IMG/VR virus record: IMGVR_UViG_3300040751_001544
Location: 1-21,413 of that record
DNA from: a virus
Strand: one strand, 5' to 3'
DNA length: 21,413 nt
Position numbers and translations under genes: made by a program. Shown piece by piece: positions 1-7,731 of the stretch; positions within the stretch are counted from its first letter, which is position 1; every line of letters starts with the position of its first letter. A model generated the notes under the pieces. That model saw only the letters and a program-made list of their open reading frames with translations. It had not been told where the DNA came from and made no database searches.

Positions 1-1448
1 TCATTTTCCAACTCCTTAAGTTGTTTGTTTACTTCTTCAAGTTCTTTCTGTGCTTCGATCATTTTTTGTTTGTAAAGCACTCGTTCATCATACATCAACT
101 GCATCATCTCTGGCAAAAACCCCTGACGATTACGGACATAATGATGTCCATTTGCTGTCAAAATAGAGTCATTTGGACACTCTGGTATCCGTTTTGCGAC
201 CAACTGATCAACAGATGTGTCGGTGTATTCTCCTTCAACAAATGTGTCTGGACTTATATTATACTGCATAATCAAGTGTGGGTAAAGAGAATTCAAATCA
301 AAACTCATCACCCAATTGTGCATTCCTACCTGCGGATCTTTTACATAGGCACCCGCAAACTTAGAATCCTTGCTATGTGTGTCTTTCTGCGGTACTACAA
401 TGTTACGATCATACAAGTAGTTGTGTATCAGCACATCCCACATCCGTACCTGTGTGAAGACATCCCCGTAGTTCACTTTTGCATCGTATGCGATTGTCAG
501 TGCCTGTTCAATCAGACGCATCTTATCTTCAAGTTTGTCTACCAACTCAACGTCCTTGATGTTGTAGTCAATGAACTTCTGATAGTCCAGTTTGTATAAC
601 TGATGGAGTGTCTCCATCTCAGAGTAGTCGAGTTTCTTCTCACCAAGTTCAACAAACCCAATGTGATCGAGACGGTAACTCTCTTGTTGCGTGTATGTAA
701 ACTTACGATATAGTTGCAAGTAATCGAGAACTGCAAGACCCACCAACGTATACTCTGTTGTCTCTTTGCCATATGCACCTTTGAAGGTACGTGACTGAAT
801 CCATTTTGCAGGTGATAATCGCCGTGCTTCTTTTTCACCAATCAGTTTTGTGATGCGGTTGATCAAGTATGGGATATCGAAACCATCAACATTCCATCCA
901 GTCACAATATCCGCATCAATACGTTCCCAGAAATCTAGGAACATATCTAGGAGCCGTCTTTCACCACGGCAATCCATATAAGATACATCATCACTAGTAT
1001 TGTTATAAATCCCGACACCAAAAACAAAATATCTGCCATTGACCGAAACCGTGATTGCAGTTACAGGTTGATTCGCATCTTCAGGGTTAGGAAACCCTTC
1101 CTCAGATCCCACTTCAATATCTATGTTTGCAATCTTGACCATATCAGGATCAAAATCTTTTCCATAGTTTTCATGCACACACGTGTATGCAAAGTTTGTC
1201 AATCCATAGATAGGAAAGTTATCGACATCCTCATAACGTCTGACAAAATCCCTTGCTTCTTTGATACTCCCCTGCTCAATCGGTTCGACAGGTTCACCGT
1301 GAATTGTCTTCCAAGTAGTGTTTGCCTTGCGAGAAGGAACAAATAGAGTGGGTGAATACTCGATACGGTCTACAATTCGTTTGCCATTATTGTACCCACG
1401 AATGAAAACCGTATCACCTTTGCTGTAGAAGTTCGTATAAAATCTCAT
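1..1448 (-). CDS. 43: DNA polymerase gp43, family B (N-terminal 482 residues; 3' end outside window)
   Basis: Replicative T4-type DNA polymerase with 3'-5' proofreading exonuclease. The frame opens at the ATG at 1448 and runs off the window edge at base 1, giving 482 residues. Visible motifs fit T4/RB69 polymerase spacing: exonuclease I NIDIE with D110 and E112, exonuclease II GWNVDGFD with D191, exonuclease III YNIKD with Y295 and D299, and polymerase motif A SFDLNSLYP with D384. The palm motif C (DTDS-type) and thumb lie beyond the window. The start overlaps the upstream HAD gene stop by four bases (ATGA), so translation is probably coupled. In T4 this enzyme works with gp45 and gp44/gp62, all encoded here. 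It appears to be in the transcription unit served by the sigma70-like promoter near 2423-2450. Confidence 0.97.
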   Translation of the reverse strand, partial: MRFYTNFYSKGDTVFIRGYNNGKRIVDRIEYSPTLFVPSRKANTTWKTIHGEPVEPIEQGSIKEARDFVRRYEDVDNFPIYGLTNFAYTCVHENYGKDFDPDMVKIANIDIEVGSEEGFPNPEDANQPVTAITVSVNGRYFVFGVGIYNNTSDDVSYMDCRGERRLLDMFLDFWERIDADIVTGWNVDGFDIPYLINRITKLIGEKEARRLSPAKWIQSRTFKGAYGKETTEYTLVGLAVLDYLQLYRKFTYTQQESYRLDHIGFVELGEKKLDYSEMETLHQLYKLDYQKFIDYNIKDVELVDKLEDKMRLIEQALTIAYDAKVNYGDVFTQVRMWDVLIHNYLYDRNIVVPQKDTHSKDSKFAGAYVKDPQVGMHNWVMSFDLNSLYPHLIMQYNISPDTFVEGEYTDTSVDQLVAKRIPECPNDSILTANGHHYVRNRQGFLPEMMQLMYDERVLYKQKMIEAQKELEEVNKQLKELEN

Positions 1449-2044
1449 GCAGTAATTATATCATAGATTTCTTTCCAGTTCAAGACCCGTGTGACATCTT
1501 CACGAGTGATAACATCTGCGTTGTGTTCGTGGGCAACTAACAGTGCATCCAATCCTAACCGATCACCAACATCTGCGTTTTCTGGTTTGTCTTCAACCCA
1601 GTAGCAATCAGTGCCACGGTACTCTTCCAATGCTTCATCTTTATCAGCACCAGTATCAAGGTAGACATACCGTTCGAACACTGTAGGACCAAACAACTCA
1701 ATCAAGTTCTTTGTCCGTAGATGCTGACTGTATGGGTCATCACTAAGACTGGTAATCGCATGGAATACATACCCATGCTCTTCGTGCAACTTTTTCACAT
1801 ACTTGATTGCGTCACGCAGTGGGGGGAGTTTCCGTATCCACGCAGACTCGTTGAACATCCGTGTGAGACGTTTTCCTTCAGCACGTTCAATGCCGTAACG
1901 TTCGTTGATCTTGTAAACTGTTTCTTTACCTTCAACGACTGTGTAACCATGTCGTGTCATCCAACCGTTGAATGCGTATTCCCAATCAAGTAGTACCCCG
2001 TCGCAGTCGACGAGGATTGTTTTTTCTTTAGTTGCGTATGTCAT
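1445..2044 (-). CDS. HAD-superfamily phosphatase, 5'(3')-deoxyribonucleotidase-like
   Basis: Predicted 199-residue hydrolase of the haloacid dehalogenase superfamily. Motif I is LVDCDGVLLD (residues 11-20), with the two aspartates expected for the phosphoaspartyl nucleophile and general acid. A Ser/Thr motif II region follows (ITSLSDD), then an acidic motif IV (WVEDKPENAD). The small size and phage replication context favour a nucleotidase or another small-molecule phosphatase; the substrate is not shown by the sequence. I chose the ATG at 2044 because AAGGAG lies six bases upstream and overlaps the stop codon of the preceding gene; the frame can extend 11 codons further upstream without a good ribosome site. 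The end overlaps the polymerase start by four bases. A role in dNTP balance next to gp43 is inference. Confidence 0.8.
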   Translation of the reverse strand: MTYATKEKTILVDCDGVLLDWEYAFNGWMTRHGYTVVEGKETVYKINERYGIERAEGKRLTRMFNESAWIRKLPPLRDAIKYVKKLHEEHGYVFHAITSLSDDPYSQHLRTKNLIELFGPTVFERYVYLDTGADKDEALEEYRGTDCYWVEDKPENADVGDRLGLDALLVAHEHNADVITREDVTRVLNWKEIYDIITA

Positions 2045-2052
2045 AGATCTCC

Positions 2053-2391
2053 TTAAAGATAGTTGGCACCTGTCCACTGGACACGTGTGTTGTCTAGGTC
2101 AAAGATGTTACCCCGTGCTTTGTTACGTGCAGGTTTTGCCCAACCCGCTGCCATGAGGATGTCACCTTTCTTGAATTTCGTATCGTTGTCGGTTGCGACA
2201 ATGAACCCCCAAGCACTGCGGTTCTGAAGGACTTTGATGTACTTACTACCGAAAGTGAATTCGACACCTTCTTCGTACTCTTCCATCATTCGCAGATTGG
2301 TCTCACTCAACTCACCTTTGGCAAGTTGGTTTGTCCAATTGTTGTAGTCTTCGATCATTCTTGCTTTAAGGTTTTGAAGTGCTTCGTTCAT
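2053..2391 (-). CDS. Conserved-looking hypothetical protein, 112 residues
   Basis: I do not recognise a family. The protein begins MNEALQNLKARMIED, with a charged, helix-prone N-terminal half (to about residue 45), followed by a more beta-like region with GSKYIKVLQN and a lysine/glycine turn KFKKGDILMAAGW near residues 74-86. No signal peptide or membrane segment is visible. The ATG at 2391 is preferred over an upstream in-frame codon at 2418 because AGAGG sits just ahead of it. It is the first gene of a three-gene unit with the HAD phosphatase and DNA polymerase: its TAA stop is part of the HAD gene's ribosome site (TAAGGAG). A sigma70-like promoter directly upstream predicts early or middle expression. 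Confidence 0.8.
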   Translation of the reverse strand: MNEALQNLKARMIEDYNNWTNQLAKGELSETNLRMMEEYEEGVEFTFGSKYIKVLQNRSAWGFIVATDNDTKFKKGDILMAAGWAKPARNKARGNIFDLDNTRVQWTGANYL

Positions 2392-2422
2392 AATGTTACC
2401 TCTTCTCTCAATCAACATATGT

Positions 2423-2450
2423 ATTATAGCAAACTGAGAGAAGAAGTCAA
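2423..2450 (-). promoter_or_regulatory. Sigma70-like promoter upstream of the 112-residue gene, HAD gene and gp43
   Basis: On the minus strand, TTGACT (2450-2445) is separated by 16 bases from a perfect TATAAT (2428-2423). The predicted start of transcription falls near 2416, giving a leader of roughly 25 bases before the ATG at 2391. This is the best host-type promoter in the window and would let gp43 be expressed without read-through from the tail-fibre gene. The ten bases ending in the -35 core (AAGTGTTGAC) recur exactly at the promoter in front of the VWA gene at 15971-15980. Confidence 0.8.
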
Positions 2451-2467
2451 CACTTTTTTGAATTTAT

Positions 2468-2479
2468 TTTCACGTGAAA
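2468..2479. repeat. Perfect 12-base palindrome upstream of the -35 box
   Basis: TTTCACGTGAAA reads the same on both strands. It lies 17 bases upstream of the -35 hexamer of the promoter at 2423-2450, in the AT-rich gap between the tail-fibre gene and the 112-residue gene. It could be a binding site for a dimeric regulator or chance in AT-rich DNA; nothing else in the sequence decides this. Confidence 0.35.
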
Positions 2480-2511
2480 TAACAAAGGGTTATATAAATA
2501 TTTTAAAAAAA

Positions 2512-5500
2512 TTATATTACTCTGAATTTATAATTTGATCCTGCATCTTCAAGAACTGTAATTTCAATCTCTGTATTCGATTCTTTTACCCACGTATAGT
2601 GTGTACCAAGAATAGCACCACGTTCTCTGATAGCAGAGTCATAGTTAATAGAGATTGCATCGGATGTTGGAATTGAAGATTCTTGTATTCCCGGTTTCAT
2701 CATAATTGCAAGATCAAATGTGTTTGCAAAGAAAGAAGAATTTGCTGATGGGAAGTTATTCTCATCCGTTACAATTGATATTTGAGTATTACTCCACCTA
2801 TTACTCAGTCCTTCCCATTCAACTGCTTCTTTTAATGCCATAAACATATTGTTTGAGGATGCAACTGCGAATGAATTTGCTGAATATACATTTGCTTGAT
2901 TATATTTCCATACGGTATCTAATAATGCAATAGTGCGCACACCACCAGATTCAGTGACAATTTCAAATGATTGTTTATTGTCTCTAGACATAGCATAATA
3001 AACAGCAGATCCAGAAGGAACCGACTCATCAGGTGTAAATGTATTTAAATCAGTCCAAGTTGAAGTGTCAATTTGACCAGCCGCATTTGTTACTGCAATT
3101 GCCCAATCTTCAGTTCTTTTATCATCAATAAAAGAGTATCTTACAATTTTATCCAGTCCGTTATCATGCCAGTAAAAATATAAAGGTTCACCATCACCAT
3201 CAAAGGTTATTGAAAAACTAGTTCCAATATTAGTATCTACTCTAAACCATCGTGATTCTTGAGGTTGCCCATTGGTTATGAGTGTAAGAGAAGACAAGTC
3301 CCACGGAGTTGTTAATGTACGTTCGATAACAACCTGCGCATCGTTACTATGGTAGTAAAACTTATATCCATCAGGACTAAAGTCAAATCCATAGTGATCG
3401 ACTTGACCTCCTGTGTCTATCCAATAATCTGAAGAAGATGATGTTCCCGCGAAAGTTAATGTCGACAAATCCCAAGCAGTCGACATGACCCCCCTATAAT
3501 ATTGTTCTCCAGTTTCATCTTGCATGAATAGATAAAGTCCATTAGACGAAAATGTTAATCCGTTTAATCCAGTGTCACCAAAAAGGGTTTCTATTCCAGT
3601 ATGTCCTGCAGTATATGTAGCAGTTGTCAAATCAAACGCTGTAGTCAAAGTGTATTCATGTATTGTTCCTGCGTTTGAGGTAAGATCATAAACATATAAT
3701 CTAGTTCCATCTGGTTTCCATGTATGACTTTCTTGAACAATCGTGTAAGTTCCACCTTCGGTCAAATCGAACTCACTGAGAGATGCAATTCCACTTAAAT
3801 CATATGGAGTTGATAAATAAGAATAATACAAAATTCCATTGTTATCATTATCTATCGTAATTAACCCCCCACTGTCTACAACATTATGTTTTTTGACGGA
3901 CGCTGTAGTTGAATATGAACCCACATATGCCCTCTCATGCCCTAATCTGTTAGTAAAAGGAGGTCTATGATAAACATATGAATTTGTGGTAATGCCTCTT
4001 GTTGCATTAACACTTCCTGCAGTGACTGACCAATTTCCTGCAGACACATCAGAATATGATGCTAATGGTGTTGTCGCATAGTAATATCCACTTGGAGTTA
4101 AAATATTAGCAACACCAGAGTTTGCCAATATTCTTTTATGCAAATCCGATGTGCTCCAACTACCAGAAGATTTCCTCAATCCCGGTCCTGCAGAATAAGT
4201 GTAAATTTTGTCATCACTTGAAGACAGAGCAAATATTTTTGCTCCATCAGATCTAAATGCTAGGTTTGAGTACGTGGTTCGTCCAACATGAGGTATCGAT
4301 GATGCAATATGAGAACTTTCGATAAGAGTTTCCAGATCACCCGGAGTAGACATGCTATATGATATAAGTCCTTGTAACCCATACCTATAACTAGTGGTTG
4401 TGTGAACTAAAAATATTTCTGACCCATCGTCATTAAAAAACCAATCAGCATCTCTGGCAGTGCTTGAAAATATTCGATCATCTTCCCAATAATTCGTGAT
4501 TGATGTTTTCGCACCACTGTTTGTTGCACTTGTAGGATCCCAAGCAGTTGTCAATTCCCATTTATAAATTGCCGCAGTATCTTTAACGTAAACAAATTTT
4601 CCATCTGGAGAAACCAGTACAAGATCACCGGGTGCGGAAATAGTGACAGCAGGATCTAAAGATCCAATTGATGTTGCAGTAGTCAAGTCCCAAGGAGTGG
4701 ACAATTCGTAAAAATAAACGTCATCTGTCGTTGTGTCTAGTGTAGCAATATACGAACCATTAGCAGAAAAATGAAAATCCGACAGTTGGTCCGCATCGAC
4801 AAATGCTCCACCAACACTTGTGTTTGATCCAATTTCATATGGAGTAGGAAGTTTCCAATAGTTTAAATCATATGTGTTTGTACTAAAAAGATAGAAGTAT
4901 GTTCCATCATCATTAAACTGAAATCTTAATGGACCCGTGTGAGAAGGATTAAGTGATGCGGTTGTTCCAGTAGTGGGGGTATTATCATCTATCATTTCAT
5001 GCGGTTGCCAAGGGCAGTTATTTGCATATACTTTTAAAATATCTGTAGGAGGAGCTTCGTTCCAAAGATCGTAGTTACTTGCAGTTGAGTTAACATCCCA
5101 ATTGTCTTTACCAACAGTTCCAACTCCACCACCAAGTCGAGTCGCACCAACAATAGGAGCACCTTCAATTGCATTGTCGAGGGTCATCGTGTACACTTCA
5201 CTGTTTGCAAATGTCTTTGTTAGTGTTGTTGCAGAGACACCACCACCACCACTACCAATCTCAGTTCCTCCTACTGTAGAACCTGCAGGAAGAGTTACTG
5301 TATTTCCTGTTGCAGTGATCGTTGCGTCACCTAAATTTATTGATGAACCACTAAGGTATAAATCTCGAAATGCATTATCTGCAGTACCTAAGTCATATGT
5401 GACATTTGCAGAAGGAACAATTGATTCGTCAAGTGCGGCAAGATTTTTTGTAGTTGTACTAGCAACTGATTGCCAAATACCTTTTGTTGAATTGTATTTC

Positions 5501-5568
5501 CAACTCTTTCCACCACTACTAAAGATTTGTCCATTGGTAGGACTGTTTGGGAAATCGATTGATGCCAT
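2512..5568 (-). CDS. Tail-fibre-like or adhesin protein with beta-propeller-type repeats, 1018 residues
   Basis: A large virion-type protein, probably a tail fibre or receptor-binding component. The N-terminus (FPNSPTNGQIF...GKSWKYNSTKGIWQSV, residues 6-35) resembles the attachment motif at the start of many marine phage fibre proteins. Residues 105-111 form a glycine linker. Two blocks of repeats follow, about 215-460 and 576-815. Each unit pairs an 'F-S-x-D/N-G-x-x-F/Y' strand (SPDGKFVYV at 320-328, SPDGYKFYY at 731-739) with a 'Y-x-L-S/T-T-P/A-W/Y-D-L' strand (289-295, 340-344, 585-591, 640-647, 695-701, 752-758). This resembles WD40/LVIVD-type propellers. Residues 820-1018 form a distinct C-terminal region with no repeat. 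There is no catalytic motif. A late-type promoter box lies 27 bases upstream of the ATG, as expected for a structural gene. Receptor binding is inference. Confidence 0.8.
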   Translation of the reverse strand: MASIDFPNSPTNGQIFSSGGKSWKYNSTKGIWQSVASTTTKNLAALDESIVPSANVTYDLGTADNAFRDLYLSGSSINLGDATITATGNTVTLPAGSTVGGTEIGSGGGGVSATTLTKTFANSEVYTMTLDNAIEGAPIVGATRLGGGVGTVGKDNWDVNSTASNYDLWNEAPPTDILKVYANNCPWQPHEMIDDNTPTTGTTASLNPSHTGPLRFQFNDDGTYFYLFSTNTYDLNYWKLPTPYEIGSNTSVGGAFVDADQLSDFHFSANGSYIATLDTTTDDVYFYELSTPWDLTTATSIGSLDPAVTISAPGDLVLVSPDGKFVYVKDTAAIYKWELTTAWDPTSATNSGAKTSITNYWEDDRIFSSTARDADWFFNDDGSEIFLVHTTTSYRYGLQGLISYSMSTPGDLETLIESSHIASSIPHVGRTTYSNLAFRSDGAKIFALSSSDDKIYTYSAGPGLRKSSGSWSTSDLHKRILANSGVANILTPSGYYYATTPLASYSDVSAGNWSVTAGSVNATRGITTNSYVYHRPPFTNRLGHERAYVGSYSTTASVKKHNVVDSGGLITIDNDNNGILYYSYLSTPYDLSGIASLSEFDLTEGGTYTIVQESHTWKPDGTRLYVYDLTSNAGTIHEYTLTTAFDLTTATYTAGHTGIETLFGDTGLNGLTFSSNGLYLFMQDETGEQYYRGVMSTAWDLSTLTFAGTSSSSDYWIDTGGQVDHYGFDFSPDGYKFYYHSNDAQVVIERTLTTPWDLSSLTLITNGQPQESRWFRVDTNIGTSFSITFDGDGEPLYFYWHDNGLDKIVRYSFIDDKRTEDWAIAVTNAAGQIDTSTWTDLNTFTPDESVPSGSAVYYAMSRDNKQSFEIVTESGGVRTIALLDTVWKYNQANVYSANSFAVASSNNMFMALKEAVEWEGLSNRWSNTQISIVTDENNFPSANSSFFANTFDLAIMMKPGIQESSIPTSDAISINYDSAIRERGAILGTHYTWVKESNTEIEITVLEDAGSNYKFRVI

Positions 5569-5594
5569 ATCAAGGTCTCTTTATTTGTTTACAC

Positions 5595-5602
5595 TATTTA
5601 TA
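5595..5602 (-). promoter_or_regulatory. T4-type late promoter box TATAAATA
   Basis: The minus strand reads TATAAATA exactly, the T4 gp55-type late promoter core, 27 bases upstream of the tail-fibre ATG at 5568 and just after the stop codon of the 33-residue membrane protein gene. With T4 spacing, transcription would start near 5589. Confidence 0.75.
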
Positions 5603-5609
5603 ATCAGTG

Positions 5610-5711
5610 TTACTTTCCAAATTTCTTCACAAAGTCAATAATGCCATCGAGTTTCCATCTGACAACCCAACCAAGTGCAAATCCTAATACAAATCCAAGT
5701 GTCATAAACAT
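5610..5711 (-). CDS. 33-residue single-pass membrane protein next to the M15 peptidase
   Basis: A very short frame with strong contextual support. It encodes about 17 hydrophobic or small residues with glycines (MTLGFVLGFALGWVV, residues 3-17), followed by a basic tail (RWKLDGIIDFVKKFGK). It would form one transmembrane helix with a positively charged cytoplasmic end. The ATG at 5711 overlaps the stop of the upstream peptidase gene as TAATG, which suggests coupled translation. A second in-frame ATG lies two codons in. Being directly downstream of the probable endolysin, it could be a holin, pinholin-like or lysis-accessory protein, but nothing in the sequence proves that and no family is recognised. 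Confidence 0.65.
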   Translation of the reverse strand: MFMTLGFVLGFALGWVVRWKLDGIIDFVKKFGK

Positions 5712-6175
5712 TACGCATTAATCCCTTCAGAGTAAACAGTTTTACCGTCAACACGTGACGCAGTTAAAATAGACTTTCGATTAGATCCATCAGTTTTGTA
5801 TGATACATGAACCCAACCACTATCAGGTATACCAGAAGTGTAAAACTCCAGAATGAGCTGATCAAATTCAAGATTATCTCTAATCCATTCAGCAAGTTCC
5901 GCATTAGGAGTCCCCGGCACTTCGATGTCTGCCGCTTCACCCTTGCAATGCTGAGATCGAGAAGATCCTCCCACAGCATCATTAAGAGCAGGACTACGAT
6001 ACCCGGAGTTAATAACAGTAGGACCAAAAAAGTCACGAACTGGTTGAACCACGTTTTCAAAAAGTGCAACTGCCGCATCCATATGTTCTCCTTCTGGAGT
6101 GTTATCGATACCTTTACGTTCCGCAGTTTGGGACTTAGTAAATTCTGCAAGACTGAAATTTTTAGATAGTTTCAT
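5711..6175 (-). CDS. Peptidase M15-family peptidase, probable endolysin
   Basis: Predicted 154-residue zinc D-Ala-D-Ala carboxypeptidase/endopeptidase of the M15 (M15_3-like) type, acting on peptidoglycan. Expected zinc ligands are visible: H76 and D83 in SQHCKGEAADIE, and H123 in WVHVSY. The N-terminal KNFSLAEFTKS and the INSGYRSPALN segment (residues 55-65) are also typical of the family. No signal peptide is seen, so export to the cell wall would need a holin or another route; a 33-residue membrane protein follows immediately. I chose the ATG at 6175 because GAGAGG precedes it by seven bases; the frame extends upstream inside the dioxygenase gene without support. It overlaps the upstream gene by 14 bases. 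Lysis is the likely role; a virion-associated peptidase is an alternative. Confidence 0.85.
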   Translation of the reverse strand: MKLSKNFSLAEFTKSQTAERKGIDNTPEGEHMDAAVALFENVVQPVRDFFGPTVINSGYRSPALNDAVGGSSRSQHCKGEAADIEVPGTPNAELAEWIRDNLEFDQLILEFYTSGIPDSGWVHVSYKTDGSNRKSILTASRVDGKTVYSEGINA

Positions 6176-7250
6176 AGTAATCCTCTCTTTTTGGTAGTTT
6201 AAAATCAGAATCATTTAACGAGTTTACAACAAACTCAATTCTATCAATATACTTATCAACAAATGGTTGCTGTAAGTATGGCATCCATGGTGAATCTTGA
6301 AGATGCGTATAGTCATATTGGTATCTATAACATAGTCTATCTTCAGTAACACCTAATCTTCTATGTTGTGTAATACTGTTATCAAAAAGACAGAGATCAC
6401 CTTCTTGCTGATACCAATGATCATAACGATATTTATCAACATCTAATTCTTTTTTAATTTTAGACAAAACTTTTTCTGCTTCAGAATCAGACATCCCTTT
6501 AATTCCTGTCACGGTATTGAAACTATAATGTAACCCCTTATGCCCATAAGGACTTCGAATAACCATAGGAATTTCTGCATTGACATCCGGTGCCATGTTT
6601 TTATACAACAGGTTATCTTGTTCATTGTTTAGACCGGGGTTGATTCTGCCTTCAGTAAAATTATGAATTAGTATCATTTCGTCTAATTCAGTTCTAAAAC
6701 TCTCACTAACATCATGATAGTAATCAACAGTTGTCAAAAACCCAGTTGCAGATTTTGTTGTATTCTCAGCACCCAATAATGCAACGGCAGGTGCAAATGC
6801 AATATTTCCTGACTCGTTTGAATGCCAAAGCAATTCACCGTCAGCAAAAAGACCTTTTGGGTTGCCTTGCTCATTAAATCCACCGCATACCCTGATCAGT
6901 TTTCCTTTTTCTAAAAGGTCATGTTCTAATACATTGAGATATCCATATACAGATTTTCGATCACTTTCTTCCCATTTTTCTTTTTGTTGGAAAAATGATT
7001 CCCATCTTCCATCCCATTGTGGATATTTCTGATGTAGCATCCCTTCATACGTCAACCTATCCCGTCCCCACTTTTGCATCCAATCAAAATAACTGATTTT
7101 ATCAAGTTTAGTGTTTCGGATAATAGTGACCATCTCTTTTAAATGAATCTTTCCGATTTCCATCCACTCATCATCAGACAATGTGCTGAAGTCTACATCA
7201 TCAATGATAACACCGAAACTACCACAACCGGGAATTTTTGAAACTTTCAT
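6162..7250 (-). CDS. TauD/TfdA-like Fe(II)/2-oxoglutarate oxygenase homologue with atypical HxN motif
   Basis: A 362-residue protein with the layout of the TauD/TfdA family: a proximal metal motif at LLWHSNESG (H143-S-N145), a distal histidine H296 in SITQHRRLG, and a basic residue for 2-oxoglutarate about 10-13 positions later (R305 or R309). The usual motif is H-x-D/E; here the third position reads asparagine, so metal binding may be altered, replaced by E146 or lost. Length is slightly above the usual 280-320. The ATG at 7250 is chosen because GGAG lies eight bases upstream; a TTG six codons earlier is the only alternative. The gene sits between hsp20 and the peptidase, with a terminator-like hairpin and late-type box just upstream. 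Substrate unknown. Confidence 0.75.
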   Translation of the reverse strand: MKVSKIPGCGSFGVIIDDVDFSTLSDDEWMEIGKIHLKEMVTIIRNTKLDKISYFDWMQKWGRDRLTYEGMLHQKYPQWDGRWESFFQQKEKWEESDRKSVYGYLNVLEHDLLEKGKLIRVCGGFNEQGNPKGLFADGELLWHSNESGNIAFAPAVALLGAENTTKSATGFLTTVDYYHDVSESFRTELDEMILIHNFTEGRINPGLNNEQDNLLYKNMAPDVNAEIPMVIRSPYGHKGLHYSFNTVTGIKGMSDSEAEKVLSKIKKELDVDKYRYDHWYQQEGDLCLFDNSITQHRRLGVTEDRLCYRYQYDYTHLQDSPWMPYLQQPFVDKYIDRIEFVVNSLNDSDFKLPKREDYYETI

Positions 7251-7266
7251 AATATAATCTCCAATC

Positions 7267-7289
7267 AAAAAGGGGACATTGCGTCCCCT
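7267..7289 (-). terminator. Rho-independent terminator after hsp20
   Basis: On the minus strand a 7-base-pair stem AGGGGAC / GTCCCCT with a GCAAT loop (7289-7271) is followed by a run of five T. It begins seven bases after the hsp20 stop codon, with the TauD-like gene's ribosome site just downstream. It should end hsp20 transcripts. Confidence 0.75.
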
Positions 7290-7290
7290 C

Positions 7291-7298
7291 TATTTATT
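7291..7298 (-). promoter_or_regulatory. Late-promoter-like box AATAAATA abutting the terminator
   Basis: The minus strand reads AATAAATA, one base from the T4 late core TATAAATA, overlapping the hsp20 stop codon and lying one base before the terminator stem. With T4 spacing, transcription would begin near 7285, inside the first arm of the stem. It would serve the TauD-like gene. The assignment rests on the motif and position only. Confidence 0.45.
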
Positions 7299-7731
7299 AC
7301 TTAATCTCGACCTTTGTCCGTTGAGATTTGGGAACTAACCGTTCCAATGTAATCTTTAACAGTCCATTGATCATCTCTGCATTGTCTACTACAACTTGAT
7401 CGTTGAGAGTGAACATGCGTGTGAATGGACGTAATGCAAGACCTTGATACAATGTATCATTATCGTCTTCTGATTGCTCTGCATTGCCTTTGATAACTAA
7501 CTTATCACCCTCTGTTTCGATTTCAATATCTTGTTTACCGAAACCTGCGACTGCCATTTCGATGACATACGTATTATCGTCTGTCTTCTTGATATTGTAT
7601 GGAGGATAGTTAGGAATGTTCTTTGTTGCGGTATCGTGGAATTCACGCAAACGATCAAAGATCTGATCGTATCCAACAAAGAATTTATCGAGGTCTTTCG
7701 ACGCGAAATGTAGTGTAGGAAATGTTGTCAT
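7297..7731 (-). CDS. hsp20: Small heat-shock protein Hsp20 (alpha-crystallin domain)
   Basis: A 144-residue small heat-shock protein. The alpha-crystallin core is visible from YPPYNIKK through YVIEMAVAGFGKQDIEIETEGDKLVI (roughly residues 42-80) to the signature GLLKITLERLVP near the end. The family acts as ATP-independent holdases that keep unfolding proteins soluble. Hsp20 is a common gene of marine T4-like phages, where a role in virion assembly or stress has been suggested. The ATG at 7731 is chosen because AAGGAG lies seven bases upstream; an in-frame ATG 12 codons earlier has no spacing for a ribosome site. A late promoter box lies 54 bases upstream and a terminator follows, so the gene can form its own late transcript. 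Confidence 0.93.
   Translation of the reverse strand: MTTFPTLHFASKDLDKFFVGYDQIFDRLREFHDTATKNIPNYPPYNIKKTDDNTYVIEMAVAGFGKQDIEIETEGDKLVIKGNAEQSEDDNDTLYQGLALRPFTRMFTLNDQVVVDNAEMINGLLKITLERLVPKSQRTKVEIK

Noticed and set aside
21-599. 192-residue open frame on the plus strand
   Set aside because: It is the complement of the gp43 coding region, which has clear polymerase motifs in the minus frame. The plus-strand protein is Cys/Phe/His-rich and shows no family.
2493-2500. TATAAATA late-promoter box on the plus strand
   Set aside because: It points against every gene in the window and would only make antisense RNA through the tail-fibre gene. It lies in AT-rich sequence where chance matches are likely.
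5764-6150. 128-residue minus-strand frame overlapping the peptidase
   Set aside because: It lies in another frame within the M15 gene, whose zinc ligands are intact. No ribosome site and no recognisable motif.
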